Assembly: GCA_033557465.1 (NCBI GenBank)
Contig: CM066031.1
Location: 172,329,043-172,393,042, forward strand
DNA: 64,000 nt
Origin: Ichthyophis bannanicus
Lineage: Eukaryota; Chordata; Amphibia; Gymnophiona; Ichthyophiidae
Reading direction: 5' to 3'
Made by a program: the position numbers and the translations under genes. Below, piece by piece: positions 1 to 10,552 of the stretch; the first letter of the stretch is position 1; every line of letters begins with the position of its first letter. The notes under the pieces were generated by a model. That model saw only the letters and a program-made list of their open reading frames with translations. It made no database searches and was not told where the DNA came from.

Positions 1-795
1 CTTCTTTGTGTCGAACAAGGCCCCGAGATAAGTCAACCACTGCAGCGGTAGTAGCTGACTCTTTGCCTGATTGATGACCCAACCTAGCAGTTCTAGGAAC
101 TGCACCACCCGAGCAGTCGCAGCGACAGGCTCCTCCTGAGATCCTGCTCGGATCAGCCAGTCGTCCAGGTAGGGATGCACCTGAATCCCTTCCTTTCGAA
201 GAGCCGCCACCACTACCACCATCACCTTGGTGAAGGTCCGAGGCGCTGTAGCCAGCCCGAACGGCAATGCTCGAAACTGAAAATGTCCCATGGGAACTGC
301 GAACCGCAGAAACTGCTGATGCTCCGGTCTGATCGGAATGTGCAGGTAAGCCTCTGTTAGATCTATGGAGGAAAGCCACTCTCCCGACTTCACCGCCCGA
401 ATAACCGACCTCAGGGTCTCCATCCGAAAATGCGGAACCCTCAAGCAACGGTTTACGTGCTTGAGATCTAGAATAGGCCGAAAAGACCCTTCTTTCTTGG
501 GCACTACAAAGTAAATCGAGTATCGACCTAAACCATACTGGTCTAGAGGCATTGGAACCACCGCTTGTAGCCTTAACAAGCACCGCAGCGTGTCCCAGAC
601 TGCCGTCCTTTTTGATTGAGGACCGCAGGGGGATAACACAAAAGCGTCCGCCAGAGGAGAAGCGAACTCTAGTGCATATCCCCCGCGGATGATCTCTAGC
701 ACCCAGAGATCCGTAGTTATGGCGGTCCAGGCGGAGAGAAACCCCTGCAAACGTCCTCCTACTGGTATCTCCGCCTGGACCAGCCTCCCTTCATT
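1..795 (-). CDS. DIRS-like reverse transcriptase, 3' end outside the window
   Basis: Read on the minus strand, this frame is open from about 795 to the window edge. It encodes the RT fingers and palm: a stretch around VVPKKEGSFRPILDLKHVN (about 440-500), a catalytic aspartate in SSIDLTEAYLHIPI (about 350-390), PFGLATAPRTFTKVM (about 225-270) and the YLDDWLI box (about 148-168), followed by a YLGALFD-type segment near position 15. The order matches the DIRS1/Ngaro-type RT. It lies in a different frame from the preceding gag-like ORF, which stops at 791-793; overlapping or offset ORFs are usual for DIRS elements. No stop is visible in this stretch, so this part is better preserved than gag. It probably makes cDNA from the element's RNA for circular-intermediate integration (family knowledge). 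Confidence 0.75.
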
Positions 796-2309
796 GTGGC
801 TTCTTAGAAGAGTTCTGCTGGGCGTTAAAAAAAACCCTGCCAAACCCCCTGGCTCCTCGAAAGGACTGTCCTCTGGAAACAAAGCGACCCCTTTGGTAAG
901 GCGCAAACCGAGACCCACGGAACCTGCGAAAATCTCTTCCTTGACCTCTCTGCATCGCCCCTGTCTTTGCTGCTCTGGGACGGTCCTCCAGAAGATGACC
1001 CCCTTTGGAATTGCCTAAATCCTTCACAATCTTTTCCAACGCTTCCCCAAAAAGCAGCTTGCCATTGTATGGAAGCTTACTGAGGCGAGACTTAGAAGAC
1101 ACGTCTGCCGCCCAATTCCATAGCCAAAGAAATCGTCTAGCAGCAACAACTGAGGCCAACTGGATTTCGCTGATATTCTGACCAAATCATAGAAGACGTC
1201 CGCGAGGTAAGCCGCTGCCGACTCCAGCTTCGCTCCTTCCGAGGAAGAATCTTCCTGTTTCTCAGAGCACTGCTCTCCCTGGAGCCAACGGATAGAGGCC
1301 CTGGTCATATACGCTCCACAAACCGAAGCCTGTAAGTCTAGAGCACTAGCATCAAAGGCTTGCTTCAGAAGCACCTCCAACCTACGATCTTGAAGATCCT
1401 TAAGGGCTGCACCCCCTTCTACCGGAATCGTGGTCTTAGGCATCCGCAACAATTCCTTCTCCTCCTGAGGCGCAGGGTAAAGGCGTGCAATGGTGCGCCC
1501 CCCCCCCCCCTCAGGCTAGCCTCCGGGCATTCCCATTCCGACTCTATCATCTGCTTAATTACCCTGTGTATTGGGAAACACCGCTGTTCCGGCTTAAATC
1601 CCTGCAACTTCCGGCAGTGCAGCAAGAGCCCATCTTCCAGGGGCTCTTGCTGCACTGCCGGAAGCACTATATTTAACGCTGCGAGGGACTGAACAATCAG
1701 AGCCCCCAGCTCCTCCTTACGAAAAACCCAGAAGACATTTGGATCCTCTCCTGGCCCAATCTCCCCTTCCTCCAACTCCATTGGCCAAGAATCCAGACCT
1801 GCCTCAGACAGAATCTCCCCTTCCTCAGCTATGAGAGGACTAGAGAGCTGCGGCCCTAACATCTCTGAGCCCAGCTCCAAAATCGGCCCTTTAGCCGAGA
1901 CCCTTTCTCTAGGATCGGATACCTTGGGCTCCTCCAACTGTAAATCCCCCTGTCCAGCAGCAGCCTGGCTCTCAAACGGCTGAGCCATTTTTAACAGATA
2001 CGCTTTATGTAATGCCAGAATAAAATCAGGGGAAAGAAAGAGAATCCAACGTCCCCTGTGCTCCAGGGGATGACTTATGGCCTGACTCCTCCACTGGAGG
2101 CGTTTTATGAGACTTAGGGGTATGTTTACTAAAGTGCGTTAGTGCAATTCGCGTTAGGAGCCGCGGTAGAGACAGAAACCCCAAATAAGGACATGGGCGG
2201 TACATCGTTACCACTAACGCGCGTTCCAAAAACTAACGAGCGTTACAGGGCGCCGTGGCGCGTTACCACGCGTTAATCTTAAGAAGGCGTACAGACACAC
2301 ATCACTGAA

Positions 2310-2385
2310 ACAGAGCTGTAGCACAATGGTTACTTCACTGACCGCTGTTACAAGCAGCATGGGTTTGAGTCCCCAGTGTGCCTAA
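2310..2385 (+). repeat. tRNA-like Pol III module (SINE head-like)
   Basis: An A-box-like stretch (TAGCACAATGGTTA) is followed about 40 bases later by a B-box-like stretch (GGGTTTGAGTCCCC). The spacing fits an internal Pol III promoter of tRNA origin, but the acceptor ends do not pair well, so this is a tRNA-derived repeat and not a tRNA gene. Confidence 0.4.
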
Positions 2386-2479
2386 CGCAGAAGGTTGGCC
2401 CAGGCATCACCCTGTACATTACATAGGGAATGAGGAGGCATGTTTTTCTTTACGTTCAGTAGTGTTGCCAGAAACACAC

Positions 2480-2600
2480 CCTCACAGTGTGCGTAGCCAC
2501 GTGTGTTGGTGCGGGCGTGGCTATGTGCGTTGGTGCGGGCGTAGCCACGTGTGTTGGTGCGTGTGTAAAATCGTGCGTGGGTACGTGTGTTGTTACCAGC
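2480..2600. repeat. short degenerate tandem repeat, GTGTGTTGGTGCGGGCGTGGC-type
   Basis: Units of about 20-24 bases with the core TGCGTTGGTGCGGGCGT recur several times in a row. It lies inside the Harbinger-like element and has no coding value. Between it and 4,200 I see only short, unconvincing ORFs. Confidence 0.5.
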
Positions 2601-4240
2601 GTGGGCACTTTATATTACAGACTCTTTAGGGTGTCTTGCACCTATGAATTATGCTAACAGATGTAAGTGTGATGGCCTATGGTTTATCAGAGCCTGTGAG
2701 CAGGTGCTGGATTCTCACAGGGTTGGATTGGGCCAGTCACACTCATGATGCACTGCACATGCAAATCAGCTGTCCACAGATACACACCATGGGGAATGCA
2801 CCCCCACAGCACCTCGGACTGGTAGGGGGAACTGACCATGTGCACCCCCACAGCACCTAGGCCTGGTAGGGGGTACTGACCGTGTGTTTTACTGGCACAG
2901 AGTAGCTACACACCGTCACATTGTGCGGGTACTGTGCTCACCGTGAGGGTGCAGTGAGGCGCACAGCACCAGGTCCACAGCACCATCCACAGCAGTGTTA
3001 ATGTGTGGGATAGGTAGTTTCTGCACAAACACCTTGGATATATCTGTCTGTCTCAGTCAGGTGTAGTCCCTATGGACTCCTAGGGGGATTATGGTAGTAA
3101 ACAGGGTCTCCCATCAACCAATCCACATTCTACCTCCCTGCAATGGTGGCAGTAGAAGGGACCATCAACCCCGGTTCTGCTGTGGGAGAGACACCCCTCA
3201 GGGCAGTCAATGCAGCTCTCTGCATATCCATAGCACAACAGCAGACAGAAATTAGGCCTGTATATGCTAAGCTGCACCCCACCACTATCTGATATTCTCC
3301 TGCAGCAGGCCTTCAGCCGCTGCACCCTGCAAGGCTCTCCAGCGAGACACAAACCAGCTGCAAACAGTCTGCTAGATGGTCCATAATGCATGTTCTTGTT
3401 GGAAATGCATGCACCCAGAACTGGACTGGGATGGCAGCATACACAACAAGCAGATAAGTCAGTGACCAGCCCCCAAAGGGAAACACATAAATATCACATG
3501 ACAGAAATACTATGTAGCACTATGGGGATGCCTAGCCATGCTGTGGTCACTGCACAGTCAGGGTGAGATTGATCTCCCTGCAGGACATACAGCGGTCACC
3601 CTGTCTGTGTAGGTGGTGGCCGGGCACTAATATGCCGCAGTCAGTGCCCTATGTGCTGTGCAGATGCAGCCTGCCCAGGCCACCCTGTCTGGGCTATACC
3701 CATGGTACCTTGCTCCTCATTATGCACATTGGCAGGCCAATACTGGCAACAGTGCTGGCAGTGTGGGCTGTGGAAGGTGTTTGCAGCCACCACACACTGT
3801 AACGACAGACACACACTCCGACACCTATGCCAGCATTGTGCTACTGTAGAGGAGTTCAGCAGCCCTGCCCACCACACCAGTCCTGGGCACAGTCCAGGCA
3901 TGGATATGGTCCGCAATACTGTTGGGCGTCACTCCCCAGGGTGGTAAACACTGTCAGAGACCTGACCTGTAGCACACACCGCTGACATCAGAAAGAGTGT
4001 TATGATGGAGCTCAATGAGCAAACTGTGCTTAACGTAGGACTTGCTATCTGCCAGTACTCATAGGAAACGTTTGATAGGTGTGTACCGTATACCCAGGTG
4101 TAGGGTGGCATTGCTAGGGTATGCATGTGGTAGTATTGGGAGATGCACGCAGGGCCCAATGTCCTGCCTCTCCAGGAGGCATTAGCCAATGGGGCCTGTG
4201 GGTGTGGGTGTGTCTGGCCCTGTTGGCTGCTGCTTTACGG

Positions 4241-4433
4241 CAGAGGTTCCCAACTCCAGTCCTGGTGTGCCAAACACTGTTCGGGTTTTCATGCTGTCTC
4301 TGATTAATATGCATGAGCTACATCTGCATACCATGGGGGTGGTGCATAGATATGCAGCACAGACATCTTTATTCGCGGCAGCATGGAACCTGAATGGTGT
4401 GTGGCCCTCCAGGACTCCATTTGGGAGACTCTG
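4241..4433. mobile_element. hAT-like MITE, fold-back, 193 bp
   Basis: It begins CAGAGGTTCCCAA and ends with the imperfect inverse (TTTGGGAGACTCTG). Flanking 8-mers ctttacgg and ctctaggt match at 5 of 8 positions, compatible with an old 8-bp hAT duplication. The interior has the AT-rich, ATGCAT-containing inverted halves typical of this MITE type; a related fold-back lies at 31,279-31,470. Confidence 0.5.
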
Positions 4434-4577
4434 CTCTAGGTAATGCGCCTGTTTATGGTGTCTGTTCTCGGTGGGGTAAAATATAGGTGTATTAACCATG
4501 CGTATGTTCTCAGCAATAAAGGGGTGTCTTTACTATCTCTGTTTAGTGGTGGGTAAAATATGGGGACTGGGTTGGCA

Positions 4578-4655
4578 GGGGCCCCAGCTGGGATTTGAAC
4601 CTGTGACCCTCTGGTCCTACAGGTACTGGCTGTGTGTGGCTGTGGCCACAAAGAC
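4578..4655 (-). repeat. tRNA-like Pol III module, inverted
   Basis: On the minus strand there is a clear B-box-like GGTTCAAATCC inside a T-arm-like stretch (TCACAGGTTCAAATCCCAG). The A box upstream is weak. It faces the other tRNA-like module at 2,310 within the same transposon. Confidence 0.35.
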
Positions 4656-4816
4656 AGTGCAGTCCCTGGAGATAGGACACCTGGCCGAAAGAGTCAGAAA
4701 CCCTGCTCTGCACATTTTTACTGTGGGCTCATTCACCTTGTATGGAGACATAGGTGCACATAAACCCCGAATATGACCTCAGAATAAGGGGATAGAAACA
4801 TACCCAAGCTGTCCAA

Positions 4817-4985
4817 TAGTGATATTAATGGGCAACCATAGAAAACACTCCCAGGAACGCTCATAATTAAAATTAGGGAATGATTTTTGGAAGGGTCTAC
4901 GCTCCGTGGACCCTTCCAAAACTCATTTCTTTTTTTTGGAGCTTTCCTGGGAGTGTTTTTTATGGTTGCCCATTAATATCAATGT
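4817..4985. repeat. fold-back repeat, arms about 75 bp
   Basis: The left arm contains ATTAATGGGCAACCATA and the right arm its inverse TATGGTTGCCCATTAAT. The inner halves (CTGGGAGTGTTTT against AAAACACTCCCAG, and GGAAGGGTC against GACCCTTCC) also pair. The centre is near 4,900. Likely a small palindromic MITE inside the Harbinger-like element. Confidence 0.6.
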
Positions 4986-5339
4986 TGACCAGCTGGATTA
5001 TAGTTTTTTAGGATTTTGTTGTGGTCTTTTTCCATTTCTATTTGCTATTTTGTTCAGTGCACATGTATCACACTGCTCACGTTTTGTAGGTTTCCCCGGT
5101 TTTGCTGTACATTGCTGACGGCAATGGTTTCTCTTCCCTTTAATATGCCTTTAACGGCAGGTTTTCATTCGCGTTGGAATTGAGCTCTGAAATTCAGCGC
5201 GTTAGTGTGAGGGGAGCTTCTCCCCGCCCACTCTCCGCCCATTGACCCCTTCTCTCCGCCCACTCTCCACCTTCTGCGCTGTTTTAACGCGCCGCGGGGG
5301 TTTACGATCGTTAACTGCGGTTAACGCGCGTAACGTACA

Positions 5340-5395
5340 GTTAACGATCGTTCGCACGTCAGAACGCGCGTTATGACGTGCGAACGATCGTTAAC
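5340..5395. repeat. perfect 22-bp inverted repeat, CpG-rich, 12-base loop
   Basis: The arms are 5,340-5,361 and 5,374-5,395 and are perfectly complementary (core TTAACGATCGTTCGCACG); the loop is GAACGCGCGTTA. It lies about 50 bases inside the right end of the Harbinger-like element, so it may be a subterminal transposase-binding or cruciform site. Perfect CpG-containing arms in an otherwise CpG-depleted region suggest a fairly recent arrival or unmethylated history. Confidence 0.7.
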
Positions 5396-5639
5396 CGTAC
5401 ATTACGCGCATTATTCACGATTACCGCAGTTTAGTAAACATACCCCTTAAATTTCCTTTTTCCTGAACGCTGCAAAAGCGCGGGAGAACCAGCAGTCTCT
5501 GAGGACACAATGGCTGTCGTTCCCGCCTTAACCAATGGCCCCTGAGGCCTCTCTCCAGTCAGCTCCGCAGACACTGTGTTCTCCATCAAGGGTCTACACA
5601 TTAAATTAACCTGACAGGAAGCCAAGAATCCCCACAATC

Positions 5640-6890
5640 GAACGAAGCCTGTCGCTTAAACGCGCGGCGATTCCTGACCGGCGCGCACGCTTCTCCCGCC
5701 AGCCTAATTTCCACACTACCTGAAACTGACCCGGAGGTCTCCACAAACACAGCAGCACCAACCTAACAAGTTTTAACCAGCTCAAACTGCTACTAAAGTC
5801 TGCGAAGCTGACCCCGCTCCTACCTGCAGCCACGATGACGGAGCTCTCTTCCCCGATTTCCCGCTGCTAGCGGGCTATGGAGAAGCAGCGATCGGCGGTG
5901 GGAAGAGGATACTGGGGCTCCCAGCTCCTATCTTCACCCCTTCTAAACAACGGATCCTCCGGAAGGCAGGCTCTATCCCCGATGCTGCTCAAAATCACTC
6001 TATTAGCCGAGGACCGTTGTCTTTTTTTTTTTTTTATATACGCATAAGGGAGCACTTCTCTGCTGTATTGCCCTGCTAGGGCCAGTGAGCAAGGTCCTCT
6101 CCCTGTATTCCTTTACTTTTCTTTTTTGACTGTCCTACTGCCTAATTCCAATCCGTCTCTCCTGGGAGCCTGCCAGAGATACGTCCTACACAGCTAGCTG
6201 CTGAGGACCGAAGACTGGCTTTCTGACACCAGGGGGAGCTATAGGAGCTGTCAGCAAAAGTTTCAGCATTCAGTCCTCAGCTGCTGGAGGAGGTTGACTA
6301 CCCAACTGTACCTGGACTGGCCCGGAGAGACGAATAGGAAGTTGGGCTTTTTCCACAGGTCTGCATCAAGTCACTGTGCACTGAATAAGCATTCCTTGTA
6401 TTATATTGCTCAAAACTTAACGAAGTGGCATGAAGTGGGGTTCACCCCCTTGATACCATCCCATACCAGGCACTGCAGTCCGGCTGGCATAATAGGAAGG
6501 GCTGCGGGCACTCCCCAGTATGCCCTCAATCTGCACCCGGGTAGGTAAAAGGATTCCTAGCACAGTGCACCTCCACAGGCTCATGTACGGAGCACTAGAG
6601 TACCTGAACTAAAATAAAATAAAATAAAACCACTTTATCAAAATCTAATTAACTGAAACTGAAATTGAAAGGAAACTGCAAATGGCCCCCTAGGAAGAAG
6701 CTGCTCTGTCCTGCTTTATTCTCTGGTGGCTGCTTCTCCAAGGCACCCAAAACACAACGGGGGTTAAAATAAATGTAGGCCTGAAGAAGAAATCGCACCT
6801 AAACACAGTGGGGGGAGTTTCCCACTTCACCTTAACAGGGGAAATAAAAAGGAAACACTACCTAAACGTATTTCCTTAGTTGTCCCTTCA
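5640..6890. other. DIRS 5' region and unassigned sequence, no gene
   Basis: From about 5,640 to 6,260 this is the 5' part of the DIRS element, including a T-rich run near 6,019. Inverted sequences around 6,193 (GCTGCTGAGGACCGAAGAC) and 6,276 (TCAGTCCTCAGCTGCTGG) are candidate terminal repeats. An (AAAAT)n run sits at about 6,610-6,629. The rest to 6,890 holds no convincing ORF or recognisable repeat. Confidence 0.4.
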
Positions 6891-6898
6891 GTGAGTCC

Positions 6899-7055
6899 AG
6901 TACTCTGGCTCACTACCTCCTCCAGCTGCTTGGAGACTGAGCATACTCGGACTGGTAGGCGATGACAGCTGCTTAAGTACACTAGTGTCATCAAAAAGAT
7001 GACATGCTCAGTCTCCAAGCTGCTGGAAGAGGTACACTACTCAGAGGTGCGGGAC
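6899..7055. repeat. inverted repeat, arms about 55 bp
   Basis: The left arm includes CTCCAGCTGCTTGGAGACTG and the right arm the inverse (CAGTCTCCAAGCTGCTGGAAG), with outer halves also similar (CAGTACTCTGG and its relatives near 7,050). It resembles the terminal sequence near 6,280 and may be a DIRS-type end. It lies directly before the CR1 element. Confidence 0.45.
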
Positions 7056-8706
7056 TGGACGGAGGGACGATAAGGAAAGATGAAGTATCGGAAGAACTGA
7101 AAGAAATATCGATAAACTGGGAAGATGTATTACAACTATTTGATAAACTGAAGAGTACCAAATCACTTGGTCCAGATGGTATACATCCAAGGGTATTGAA
7201 AGAACTGAAATATGAGATTGCAGACCTACTATTAGTAATCTGTGAACTATCATTAAAATCAACAGTAGTACCTGAAGAGTGGAGAATGGCCAATGTAGCA
7301 CCAATATTTAAAAAGGATTCCAGGGGTGATCTGGGAAACTACAGACCTGTGAGTCTGACATCAGTATTAGGCAAAATGGTAGAAACTATTATAAAGAATA
7401 AAATTACTGATCATGGTTTAATGGGAGAAAGCCAACATAGATTTAGTCAAGGAAAGCCTTGTCTTACTAATCTGTTATATTTTTTTGAAGGTGCAAATAA
7501 ACGGACAAAGGTGAGCAGGTTGATATAGTGTATCTAGATTTTCAGAAAGCCTTTGACAAGGTCCCTCATGAGAGACTCTTGGAGAAATTAAAAAGTTATG
7601 GGATTGGAGGCAGTGTAGTTTGGTGGATCAGAATCTGGTTAAAAGATAGAAGGCAGAGAGCAGGGCTAAATGGCCAATTTTCTCAATAAATAGTAGAGTA
7701 CCCCAGAATTCTGTGCTGGGCCCACTGCTTTTTAACATAGTCCCATTTCCAGGTCATTTGCGAATAACGAATGAGTTAATCAAATTTGCAGATGACACAA
7801 AATTATTCAAAGTTGTTAAAATCCAAAAGGATTGTGAAAAATTGCAAGAGGACCTTAATAAATTGGAAGACTGGGCATCCAAATGGCAGATGAAATTTAA
7901 TGTGGACAAATGCAAAGTTATGCACCTAGGAAAGAACAATCCAAACTTTGGTTACATGATGCAAGGCATCATCGAGAATAATACATTGAAACCCTCCGCC
8001 CAGTGTGCCGTGGAGACCAAGAAAGTTAACAGAATGTGAGGAATCATAAGGAAAGGAACAGTGAATTAAACCAAGGATGCTCCTGTATCACTCCATGGTT
8101 CGACCACACCTTGAATATTGGGTGAAATTCCGGTTGCTATATCTTAAAATGATATAGCGGAATTAGAAAAGTTACAGAGAAGAGCCACCAAAATGGTAAT
8201 GGGGATGGGGATGGAAGGATACGCCTAGGAAAGGCTTAAAAGGTAAGGGTTCTTCAACTTGGAAAAGAGAAAGCTGAGGGGAGATATGATATAAGTCTAT
8301 AAATTAATGAATGGAGTGGAACGGATTAACATAGATCAGTTGTTTACGTCATCAAAAAGTAGAAAGATTAGAGGACATTCAATGAAGCTACACTGTAACC
8401 CATTTAAGACTAATAAGAGAACTTTTTTCACTCAATGCGTAATCAAACTCTGGAATTAGTTACCGGAGGATGTAGTAAAAGCTGTTAGTGTAGTTGGGTT
8501 TAAAAAAGGTTTGGACAAGTTCCTGGAGGAAAGGTCCATAAACCTTTATTACAGTGGACCCAGGAAATCCACTGCTTACCCCAGGACGAGCATTGTGGAA
8601 ACTGTGGACTTTGGGTACCTGCCAGGTACTTGTGACCTGGATTGGCAGGAAACCGGGCTTGGTGGACCTTGGTCTGACCCAGCATGGCATTTTTTATGTT
8701 CTTATG
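7056..8706 (+). mobile_element. CR1-clade LINE, 5' truncated and decayed
   Basis: Pieces of a CR1 reverse transcriptase are readable: LKSTKSLGPDGIHPRVLKEL (about 7,145-7,205), NYRPVSLTSV (about 7,340), a DFQKAFDKVPHERLL-type box (about 7,535-7,580), FADDTKLFK (about 7,785-7,810) and WASKWQMKFNVDKCKVMHLG (about 7,870-7,930). Several frameshifts and stops separate them. The 3' end has the (TTCTTATG)-type tail near 8,693. It is clearly older than the CR1 copy at 10.6-12.6 kb, from its heavier decay. Confidence 0.85.
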
Positions 8707-10020
8707 CAAGAATTCTGCCGAACACAGACCAGAATCCAAGGATCTTTTGTCACATCTTGTTGCTCAATCCATGGAGAGCGTTCTCAGAACCATTGTGCCT
8801 GTCTGTGACAGTAGGAGAGGCTGGGGAGGGATTCCTGGACTGTGAGCCAATAGATCCGATGCCATCATGGAGAACTCCTTCTGAGCATCTGACTCTGTAC
8901 CACTGGAGAACCCTTGGAAACAGGGCCTGAGGACTCCACCGCCAAAGGGCCTTCTGAATCCTTTTGACTAATGCTCCCACAAGGATTCCTTCAGGCTAAC
9001 TCAATGCTTGCTATAGGCCAAGCAGAATTCATAGGGGTTGACATGCATGCTCCAATGAAGTAAGTAGGTGAAGAGCATGTCCCAACTAGATCCTTGTCCT
9101 GCGCGGCATATTGTGGCCAACTGTGCCTTGCACACATATGGCTGCAGCTCACCCACGCAGCTAACTTGCTTAGCCTGTGTGCAAAAATAAACTTCGCAGC
9201 ACACTGCTCTAAAAACCTCCATGCTGCATTGGTGCACTGTGCGTATGTATGTGTGACAAACACGTAAACAACTGCCATATGTAGCATGTGCACCCCGCCA
9301 ATGCGCAAATGCATAATTAATGCGCACACATGAAGATAGGAAGAAGTAATGGTCGAAGAACAGAGTGCCTGCTGGACCAGACACTCAACCCAAAATGTCG
9401 GGTTGCCCCCACAGTTGAACTGAAGTAATAGAAGCAGTACTCACCAGCAAAGACCAAGACAAACTTAGAAGTCCAGGCTTCAGGCCACCTCTTACGATGA
9501 AATCTTCTGGCAAAAACTTCTCTCTGCTGTCTAGCTGTCCTGGGGGCCCAGGGGAGGAAGGAGAGCCAAAGCACTTGAGGCTGTGTGAAGAGAAGGAACC
9601 ATGATATGATGGAATCCAGACTGCTCAACTGGTCTACAATACTGACTAGGAGTGGATCCTTGTTCATCCCCATGCGCGTGGGAAACACCTATGGGGTATC
9701 TAAAGTACGCACTGGTGACGTCTGCCATCAAGCTCTACTGGGGAGACCCTTTTATAAACAGCTGCCCAGGAGCTAACACAATTTGAAACTGAACTCTATC
9801 AGAAACAGCATTCATCATCTGCTGGAGACAGAGAAATACTGAAGTGTACATGCAACAAACACATAAACTGCAGCAAAATAAACATGCAGCACTGGTGTGC
9901 CTCTAGTTACATTAGCATTTGTAGTAGAGATGTCACTGAAAGTCTCTGGTTCTTTCTGTCTCCAGGTAGGGGAACACAACCCACTTGTCTGGATTGGTCT
10001 AGCAGGACATTCTGGAAACA
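8707..10020. other. unassigned, no gene seen
   Basis: No ORF here shows domain-like composition and I recognise no repeat with confidence. A stretch near 9,820-9,850 (TGCTGGAGACAGAGAAATAC) is reminiscent of DIRS-type ends but is too short to call. Confidence 0.4.
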
Positions 10021-10552
10021 CAGGGCTGGCCCAACCATCAGGCAAACTAGGTAGTCACCTAGGGCAGCAGCTTCTGGTGGGGGGGGGGGGGGGGGAGAGC
10101 AGGGCATTCAAAGCTAAACTGTAGTTTTGGATAACCAGGGGAGCAGGGCTAGCACTACCATTAGGTTTACAAGGCAATCATCTAGAGCATGAGCCCTTTG
10201 GGGCTGCCCATTACTATCACTGTGGCCCCTCTTTGGGGCCAACAACGGCAGCAATGGAAAAGGAACTGAGACATAGTGATTACCAAAAGCTTCAGCGCTG
10301 TGTCGCGGTTCCTGCCTGCTATCTTCGGGTGCTTCTGTCCCCCCTCCGATGTAGACTTCTGGTTTTGCATAAATTGGAAGTTGACGTCAGAGTGGGGAAG
10401 AAGCACCCAAAGATAGCAGGCAGGAACCATGATGCAGTGTTGAAGCTTTTGGTAAGAGCCGTGTTGTGGTTCCTTTTCCATTTCCGCTGCTGCTGCTATT
10501 AACAGGATGGAGAGGCCTGCCTAGGGTACCTCCAATCCTTGCATCGGCCCTG
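10021..10552. mobile_element. fold-back, hAT-like element(s) with CAGGGC ends
   Basis: Two candidate left ends, CAGGGCTGGCCC at 10,021 and CAGGGCTAGCACTACC at 10,144, face a right end CATCGGCCCTG at 10,552. The interior is a long imperfect palindrome: GGTTCCTGCCTGCTATCTT (about 10,308) pairs with its inverse near 10,411, and GGAAAAGGAACTG with its inverse near 10,470. A 20-base G run lies near 10,078-10,095. I found no convincing 8-bp TSD. A relative with a good TSD is at 38,434-38,876. Confidence 0.5.

Larger units (their letters stand above)
2117..5446. mobile_element. PIF/Harbinger-like DNA transposon, non-autonomous, 3.33 kb
   Basis: The ends are inverted repeats beginning GGGGTATGTTTACTAAA (17 of 17 matching, then one mismatch and further similarity), flanked by TTA at 2,114-2,116 and 5,447-5,449. 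A 3-bp TTA duplication is the hallmark of PIF/Harbinger. No transposase motif is visible in any frame inside, so it was probably mobilised in trans. It contains two tRNA-like modules in opposite orientation, a hAT-like MITE (4,241-4,433), a fold-back element (4,817-4,985) and a CpG-rich hairpin near the right end (5,340-5,395). The low-complexity CpG/TTAACG sequence near both ends is part of the element. Kolobok (TTAA target) is an alternative, but the left flank is TTAG, which favours a 3-bp target. Confidence 0.65.
791..5637 (-). pseudogene. DIRS gag-like ORF, frameshifted and split by a transposon
   Basis: Fragments in different minus-strand frames form one gag-like protein: 5,431-5,637 (N-terminal part), 2,026-2,229, 1,419-1,988, 1,024-1,452 and 791-1,159. 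The last is rich in Gly and Arg (GRDFRRFRGSRF), like a nucleic-acid-binding tail. Frame changes sit near 2,026, at the poly-C run near 1,498-1,511, and near 1,160. The gap between 2,116 and 5,450 is a DNA transposon; with one TTA target copy removed, the coding frames on either side are in register, so the insertion hit coding sequence. Function (particle or RNP protein) is inferred from position upstream of RT. The several shifts mean this copy is dead. Confidence 0.6.
1..6260 (-). mobile_element. DIRS-type (tyrosine-recombinase class) retrotransposon, partial
   Basis: A minus-strand retroelement enters from the right (5' region about 5,450-6,260), carries a decayed gag and then a DIRS-like reverse transcriptase that runs off the left window edge. 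RNase H, methyltransferase and tyrosine recombinase would lie beyond position 1 and are not seen. The RT has the YLDD catalytic motif in a context typical of DIRS elements rather than LINEs or LTR elements. Gag is interrupted by a 3.3 kb DNA transposon (2,117-5,446). Short inverted repeats near 6,190-6,290 may be the remains of the 5' terminal repeat. The family assignment rests on the RT and on the overlapping gag/RT layout; I cannot see the recombinase. Confidence 0.75.

Noticed and set aside
2310..2385. A tRNA gene
   Set aside because: A- and B-box-like words are present, but the acceptor stem does not pair and the sequence lies inside a transposon.
3563..3947. Overlapping Cys/His-rich ORFs in the Harbinger-like element as a transposase
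   Set aside because: No DDE or Myb-like motif; three frames look equally open, as expected from composition.
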